Positions 57,242 to 64,000 of a stretch of DNA of 64,000 nucleotides are shown in pieces. This stretch comes from Dreissena polymorpha (taxonomy: Eukaryota > Mollusca > Bivalvia > Myida > Dreissenidae), in NCBI RefSeq assembly GCF_020536995.1, contig NC_068359.1:64574004-64638003 (forward strand), written 5' to 3'. A program made the position numbers and the translations under genes. Each line of letters starts with the position of its first letter. Position 1 is the first letter of the stretch. The notes below the pieces were generated by a model. It was not told the DNA's origin, searched no databases, and was given only the letters and a program-made list of their open reading frames with translations.

Positions 57242-60200
57242 GTTTTGAAATTCAATCAAACTAACACATTTAGTGATATATTTACATTCAATCAAACCAA
57301 CACCTTAAGTGATATTTACATTCATTCAAACCACACCTTTAGTGATATATTTACATTCAATCAAACCACACCTTTAGTGATATATTTACATTCAATCAAA
57401 CCACACCTTTAGTGATATATTTACATTCAATCAAACCACACCTTTAGTGATATATTTACATTCGACCAAACCAACACCTTTAGTGATATATTTACATTCA
57501 ATCAAACCACACCTTTAGTGATATATTTACATTCGACCAAACCAACACCTTTAGTGATATATTTACATTCGACCAAACCAACACCTTTAGTGATATATTT
57601 ACATTCAATCAAACCAACACCTTTAGTGATATATTTACATTCAATCAAACCACACCTTTAGTGATATATTTACATTCGACCAAACCAACACCTTTAGTGA
57701 TATATTTACATTCAATCAAACCACACCTTTAGTGATATATTTACATTCGACCAAACCAACACCTTTAGTGATATATTTACATTCGACCAAACCAACACCT
57801 TTAGTGATATATTTACATTCAATCAAACCAACACCTTTAGTGATATATTTACATTCGACCAAACCAACACCTTTAGTGATATATTTACATTCGACCAAAC
57901 CAACACCTTAAGTGTTATATTTACATTCAATCAAACCAACACCTTTAGTGATATATTTACATTCAATCAAACCAACACCTTTAGTGATATATTTACATTC
58001 AATCAAACCAACACCTTAAGTGTTATATTTACATTCAATCAAACCAACACCTTAAGTGTTATATTTACATTCAATCAAACCAACAGCTTAAGTGTTATAT
58101 TTACATTCAATCAAACCAACAGCTTAAGTGTTATATTTACATTCAATCAAACCAACACCTTAAGTGATATATTTACATTCAATCAAACCAACACCTTAAG
58201 TGATATATTTACATTCAATCAAACCAACACCTTAAGTGATATATTTACATTCAATCAAACCAACAGCTTAAGTGATATATTTACATTCAATCAAACCAAC
58301 ACCTTAAGTGATATATTTACATTCAATCAAACCAACACCTTAAGTGATATATTTACATTCAATCAAACCAACACCTTAAGTGTTATATTTACATTCAATC
58401 AAACCAACAGCTTAAGTGATATATTTACATTCAATCAAACCACACCTTTAGTGATATATTTACATTCAATCAAACCAACACCTTAAGTGATATATTTACA
58501 TTCAATCAAACCACACATTTAGTGATATATTTACATTCAATCAAACCAACACCTTAAGTGATATATTTACATTCAATCAAACCACACCTTTAGTGATATA
58601 TTTACATTCAATCAAACCAACACCTTAAGTGATATATTTACATTCAATCAAACCACACATTTAGTGATATATTTACATTCAATCAAACCAACACCTTTAG
58701 TGATATATTTACATTCAATCAAACCACACCTTTAGTGATATATTTACATTCAATCAAACCAACACCTTAAGTGTTATATTTACATTCAATCAAACCAACA
58801 CCTTAAGTGTTATATTTACATTCAATCAAACCAACAGCTTAAGTGATATATTTACATTCAATCAAACCAACACCTTTAGTGATATATTTACATTCAATCA
58901 AACCAACACCTTAAGTGATATATTTACATTCAATCAAACCAACACCTTAAGTGTTATATTTACATTCAATCAAACCACACCTTAAGTGATATATTTACAT
59001 TCAATCAAACCAACACCTTAAGTGTTATATTTACATTCAATCAAACCACACCTTTAGTGATATATTTACATTCAATCAAACCAACACCTTAAGTGATATA
59101 TTTACATTCAATCAAACCAACACCTTAAGTGTTATATTTACATTCAATCAAACCAACACCTTAAGTGTTATATTTACATTCAACCAAACCAACACCTTAA
59201 GTGTTATATTTACATTCAATCAAACCAACAGCTTAAGTGATATATTTACATTCGACCAAACCAACACCTTAAGTGTTATATTTACATTCAATCAAACCAA
59301 CACCTTAAGTGATATATTTACATTCAATCAAACCACACCTTTAGTGTTATATTTACATTCAATCAAACCACACCTTTAGTGATATATTTACATTCGACCA
59401 AACCAACACCTTTAGTGATATATTTACATTCAATCAAACCAACACCTTTAGTGATATATTTACATTCACTCAAACCACACCTTAAGTGATATATTTACAT
59501 TCAATCAAACCAACAGCTTAAGTGTTATATTTACATTCAATCAAACCAACAGCTTTAGTGATATATTAACATTCACTCAAACAAACACCTTAAGTGTTAT
59601 ATTTACATTCAATCAAACCAACACCTTAAGTGTTATATTTACATTCAATCAAACCAACAGCTTTAGTGATATATTAACATTCACTCAAACAAACACCTTA
59701 AGTGTTATATTTACATTCAATCAAACCAACACCTTTATGATTGTATTAACATTCAACCAAACCAACACCTATAGTGATATATTTACATTCAATCTAACCA
59801 ACACCATTATGGATATGTTTACATTCAATCAAACAAACACCTTAAGTGTTATATTTACATTCAATCAAACCAACAGCTTAAGTGTTATATTTACATTCAA
59901 TCAAACCAACACCTTAAGTGATATATTTACATTCAACCAAACCAACACCTTTAGTGATATATTTACATTCAATCAAACCACACCTTTAGTGATATATTTA
60001 CATTCAATCAAACCAACACCTTTAGTGATATATTTACATTCAATCAAACCAACAGCTTAAGTGTTATATTTACATGCAATCAAACCAACAGCTTTAGTGA
60101 TATATTAACATTCACTCAAACCAACAGCTTAAGTGTTATATTTACATTCAATCAAACCAACACCTTAAGTGTTATATTTACATTCAATCAAACCAACAGC

Positions 60201-61548
60201 TTAAGTGTTATATTTACATTCAATCAAACCAACAGCTTAAGTGTTATATTTACATTCAACCAAACCAACACCTTAAGTGTTATATTTACATTCAATCAAA
60301 CCAACAGCTTAAGTGTTATATTTACATTCAATCAAACCAACACCTTAAGTGTTATATTTACATTCAACCAAACCAACAGCTTAAGTGTTATATTTACATT
60401 CAACCAAACCAACACCTTAAGTGTTATATTTACATTCAATCAAACCAACAGCTTAAGTGTTATATTTACATTCAATCAAACCAACACCTTAAGTGTTATA
60501 TTTACATTCAACCAAACCAACAGCTTAAGTGTTATATTTACATTCGACCAAACCAACAGCTTAAGTGTTATATTTACATTCGACCAAACCAACACCTTTA
60601 GTGATATATTTACATTCAATCAAACCAACACCTTAAGTGATATATTTACATTCAATCAAACCACACCTTTAGTGATATATTTACATTCAACCAAACCAAC
60701 ACCTTTAGTGATATATTTACATTCAATCAAACCACACCTTAAGTGATATATTTACATTCAATCAAACCAACACCTTTAGTGATATATTTACATTCAATCA
60801 AACCAACAGCTTTAGTGATATATTTACATTCAATCAAACCAACAGCTTTAGTGTTATATTTACATTCACTCAAACAAACACCTTAAGTGTTATATTTACA
60901 TTCAATCAAACCAACACCTTAAGTGTTATATTTACATTCAATCAAACCAACAGCTTTAGTGATATATTTACATTCACTCAAACAAACACCTTAAGTGTTA
61001 TATTTACATTCAATCAAACCAACAGCTTTAGTGATATATTTACATTCACTCAAACAAACACCTTAAGTGTTATATTTACATTCAATCAAACCAACACCTT
61101 AAGTGATATATTTACATTCAATCAAACCAACAGCTTTAGTGATATATTTACATTCAATCAAACCACACCTTTAGTGATATATTTACATTCGACCAAACCA
61201 ACACCTTTAGTGATATATTTACATTCAATCAAACCACACCTTTAGTGATATATTTACATTCGACCAAACCAACACCTTAAGTGATATATTTACATTCAAT
61301 CAAACCACACCTTTAGTGATATATTTACATTCAATCAAACCAACACCTTAAGTGTTATATTTACATTCAATCAAACCAACACCTTTATGATTGTATTAAC
61401 ATTCAACCAAACCAACACCTATAGTGATATATTTACATTCAATCTAACCAACACCATTATGGATATGTTTACATTCAATCAAACAAACACCTTAAGTGAT
61501 ATATTTACATTCAATCAAACCAAAACCGTTATGGATATATTTACATAT
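57242..61548. repeat. 36-bp minisatellite array, about 120 copies
   Basis: Tandem units of 35-36 bp with TTTACATTCAATCAAACC, then AACACCTTAAGTGATATA. Variants: ACCACACC against ACCAACACC (one base shorter), CTTTAGTG against CTTAAGTG, GATATA against GTTATA, CATTCGACC against CATTCAATC. Variants cluster by region: TTTAGTGATATA types dominate the left part, TTAAGTGTTATA types the middle. A divergent block around 59,736-59,850 reappears nearly unchanged at 61,386-61,500, a 1.65-kb internal duplication. Not coding. Confidence 0.97.
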
Positions 61549-61569
61549 TTAACGAACTGAAACTGATCA

Positions 61570-61810
61570 GATGAGCCTCATTTTGGAAGAACTGGGCTTT
61601 CTGCGTGTGCGTGAAGTGTCTTCCCCGACTAGCCTCTGCAGTCCACCACGAATGATAGGGACGCCACTTTACGCCATAACAGGGTTTTTGCTCATAAGAG
61701 ACCTCCTTGAACGGAAAATACTAAACAACCGGAAAGTTCTCCCTGATTAGCCTCTGAGAACTACACAACGCATTTTCATTAAGCCTGTATTCCCAAAACG
61801 AGGCTCAAAT
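61570..61810. mobile_element. MITE family 4, whole but diverged
   Basis: ATGAGCCTCATTTTGG at the left and CCAAAACGAGGCTCA at the right as inverted ends, with the family's CCTGATTAGCCTCTGAG and GGGACGCCACTTTACGCC. It follows the 36-bp array within about 25 bp. Confidence 0.75.
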
Positions 61811-64000
61811 CTGCCATTGGACGTTGCCAAGCAAGAAGGAGGTCACTAAATTCAGATATTAAACCTCATAGTTATTGGTCATTCTATATCTATATGACCG
61901 TTTTCAGTCTGTAATATGCGATAGAGAAACCTAAGAGTATATGGACCGTTCGGGGTTACACACCACTAAATGTGCACTTTGTTGAAGCGTTTTATTGAAC
62001 AACATTGACACTATTTCAGCTTTAACTTAATTTAGAATAATCGACACGCTGCTAACTTTAATCCAATGTTTATAACAAAAAAAGTCAAAACGATATTCAC
62101 TTCCATTTTCTATTCTTCCATCCCTTTTATCGAAACTTATTTAAATCACACTGTTTTATTGTATTCCTATCGAGGTTTACATTGTGTTTGATAAACACAC
62201 AATCCGAAATACGTTTAGCATTCGTTCGATGACTTCATCAAATAACTAACTGTTAAAAAACACCAAATCCGACATGTCTTTAACAACCTGAGAATTAAGC
62301 TCAAACTGGATGTTTCGTCAGAGAAACTACGCCACACGGTATACGTCATCGTTTGTGCATTCAGTTGCATGACAAAGTACGGAAAGCCGGTACAACACTG
62401 TACACTGATACAGGCAGGGGCATATCTAGCATTTTTTTCAGCTGAGGCATGGTGATGATATATAAAAACGGGGAGTCCGGGGTATGTCCCCATGAAATTG
62501 TATAATTTTTATAACGCATGTGGTGAGATTTAAAGCATATCTAGACAGATAATAAGCTAATAAAATATAAGACTTTGGCCTGTTTTTCTTTGATATTTTA
62601 CTGTTTTTTTTCGTACAGTCAGCTTAGTCGATTCCAAATCAATTAACTATGTTTACAACAAAAATGTATAGTCGATTACTTACCTGCTGATAACATTTAT
62701 TATATTATAACTCAAATTTCCGCAAAAGAAAAAGCGTAAGAGCAACACTCAATAACAATACATACTTCTTCATTCGTGTATATCACCGTTCGTATGTATC
62801 ACCGTTGAATTTTCGAAAGTAAGATAATGTGATTTTACCGGGGACGTTCCATGAGGACCAGTATAGTTGTTTGGAGCACGTACGTAAGTGCGTTAACCGT
62901 ATTTTATGCTTCACTTTAAATATGATAAATATCATATTAAAATATTAATCATCGAACGCTTTATTAAAACGTAAATGAAGATGCATATAATTGTAATGAT
63001 TGTTATGTCCTAAATTAATGGAAACTATATTAAGCTATGCACTTTCCTGTCCGTACGTAAGTTCATAAGCTTGTGTTTTAAATTCATCTATAACTATAAT
63101 ATGGATCGCAATCAGACGTTTACAATCGAATGACCTTTATGTGTAGATCATATTAATTAGGAATTCGGCTGCGAATATTATCGGAGACATTAAGGTCATA
63201 AACTATTTTTTCAATATAGTTTATATCGTTGTCTGAAGCTTTACAAGTCAACTCCTCGACGAATGTCGGTATAATTTGGCAACCTCTTGAGTGTCACAAG
63301 CATGTAATAACATCAGTCAGTGTGTTATCTATTATGAAATGGTACCTTAGGAAGTAATAATTTATATTGAAGTCGACTATGTAAATAGCAAAACGGGGCA
63401 GAATATTAACTAATCTCTTGAACTTTTTTCTTTTAAATACTGCTTAATATTTTGTATATCTGCAACCGTGACTTGCCTGTTCTTATTCGTTTTGTAAGAA
63501 CTGTGAATCCGGATTTATTGATGTTTATATTGTCTCAGTGAACATTTTTTTTAGTGTTCGTAACGTGTCTCAAAGCTGCAAGTGTCTACTGAAGCCATTG
63601 ATTTGATGCAGTGTTTGTTATTCATTCGATAATCCATAAATACATTATGCGAATAGATGTATATGATTGACTATATCTCAGATGAAATGTTTGCCGTCCA
63701 CATGTGACACGTTTAAGCAAACAGACTTTTAAGTTGATAACCAGAAACAATGTATGTCATAAAATCGATCTTACTCACGCACACTCAGAAATACAAATGT
63801 GTCCCAACAGTGTAGTACTTTTTATATTGACTACTTTAACAAAATATGAGGACATTTTATCATTAACAAATAAATAATGCATCCATGTCCTATTCTTTTT
63901 TTTGGTAACACACGTTTGTTATTGATTGTGATAAGTATAATAATGATTACGATGCTGCTGATCATGATGATAACGATTTTGCTGCTGATAAGGATTATTT
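61811..64000. other. Non-coding right end of the window
   Basis: CAGGGGCATATCTAGCATTT at 62,415 looks like one end of a hAT-type element, but I cannot find the other end. The 92-codon minus-strand frame at 62,215-62,493 overlaps it and has no motif, so I do not call it. Trinucleotide-like simple sequence (GATGATAACGAT) lies at the far right. No gene seen. Confidence 0.5.

Noticed and set aside
59737-60060. Open frame with FTFNQTNT repeats
   Set aside because: The 36-bp period is a multiple of three, so this is a minisatellite artefact.
62215-62493. 92-codon minus-strand ORF
   Set aside because: Overlaps a hAT-type end, no motif, ordinary length for chance in this composition.

Overview
This is a eukaryotic window, most probably from a bivalve mollusc. 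That rests on several families of short dispersed repeats that I recognise from bivalve genomes, an intron-bearing tRNA-Tyr in AT-rich DNA, GT-AG introns and a short TTAGGG run. A Dreissena-like mussel is my best guess, from memory of the repeats and not tested. Coding density is very low; most of the window is mobile elements and tandem arrays.

Layout. 1-12,540: three copies of a host unit that carries a (TA)n tract and a minus-strand tRNA-Tyr gene. Copy 1 is separated from copies 2 and 3 by a 9.8 kb Ty3/gypsy LTR element (874-10,634), broken in gag and pol, with an extra ORF encoding two C2H2 zinc fingers after pol. 12,800-14,900: two exons of a divergent ARF-family small GTPase. 16,470-17,870: a GC-rich island, a 54-codon ORF, and a minus-strand fragment resembling a PIF/Harbinger transposase N-terminus. 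18,034-19,492: a non-autonomous hAT-like element. 20,032-24,967: array A, about 65 copies of a 75-bp hairpin-forming unit, followed by an 11-bp-type minisatellite (24,968-25,731). 25,700-35,800: dispersed repeats, a small inverted-repeat element and a C-rich minisatellite. 35,877-43,307: a four-exon gene with a MULE-like DDE transposase domain followed by a USP-like cysteine peptidase domain. 46,380-47,427: a LINE fragment. 47,428-49,202: array B, the same 75-bp repeat inverted. 49,200-57,240: dispersed MITEs, a SINE, the last exon of a cysteine-rich, secreted-looking protein and a hAT-like MITE with a perfect 8-bp target duplication. 57,242-61,548: about 120 copies of a 36-bp unit. The remainder is non-coding.

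The most interesting candidate system is the interval 20,032-49,202. Arrays A and B are inverted relative to each other, and each ends on its outer side with the same roughly 59-bp non-repeated cap. This resembles the long, internally repetitive inverted ends of foldback elements, and the transposase gene between the arrays belongs to the same broad superfamily as the Drosophila FB-NOF transposase. The joint reading (one giant foldback-like transposon carrying a transposase-peptidase fusion) is inference. I see no matching target-site duplication, and other repeats lie inside the interval.

I had no computation. Domain names come from motif recognition by eye, and repeat counts are estimates from array length.
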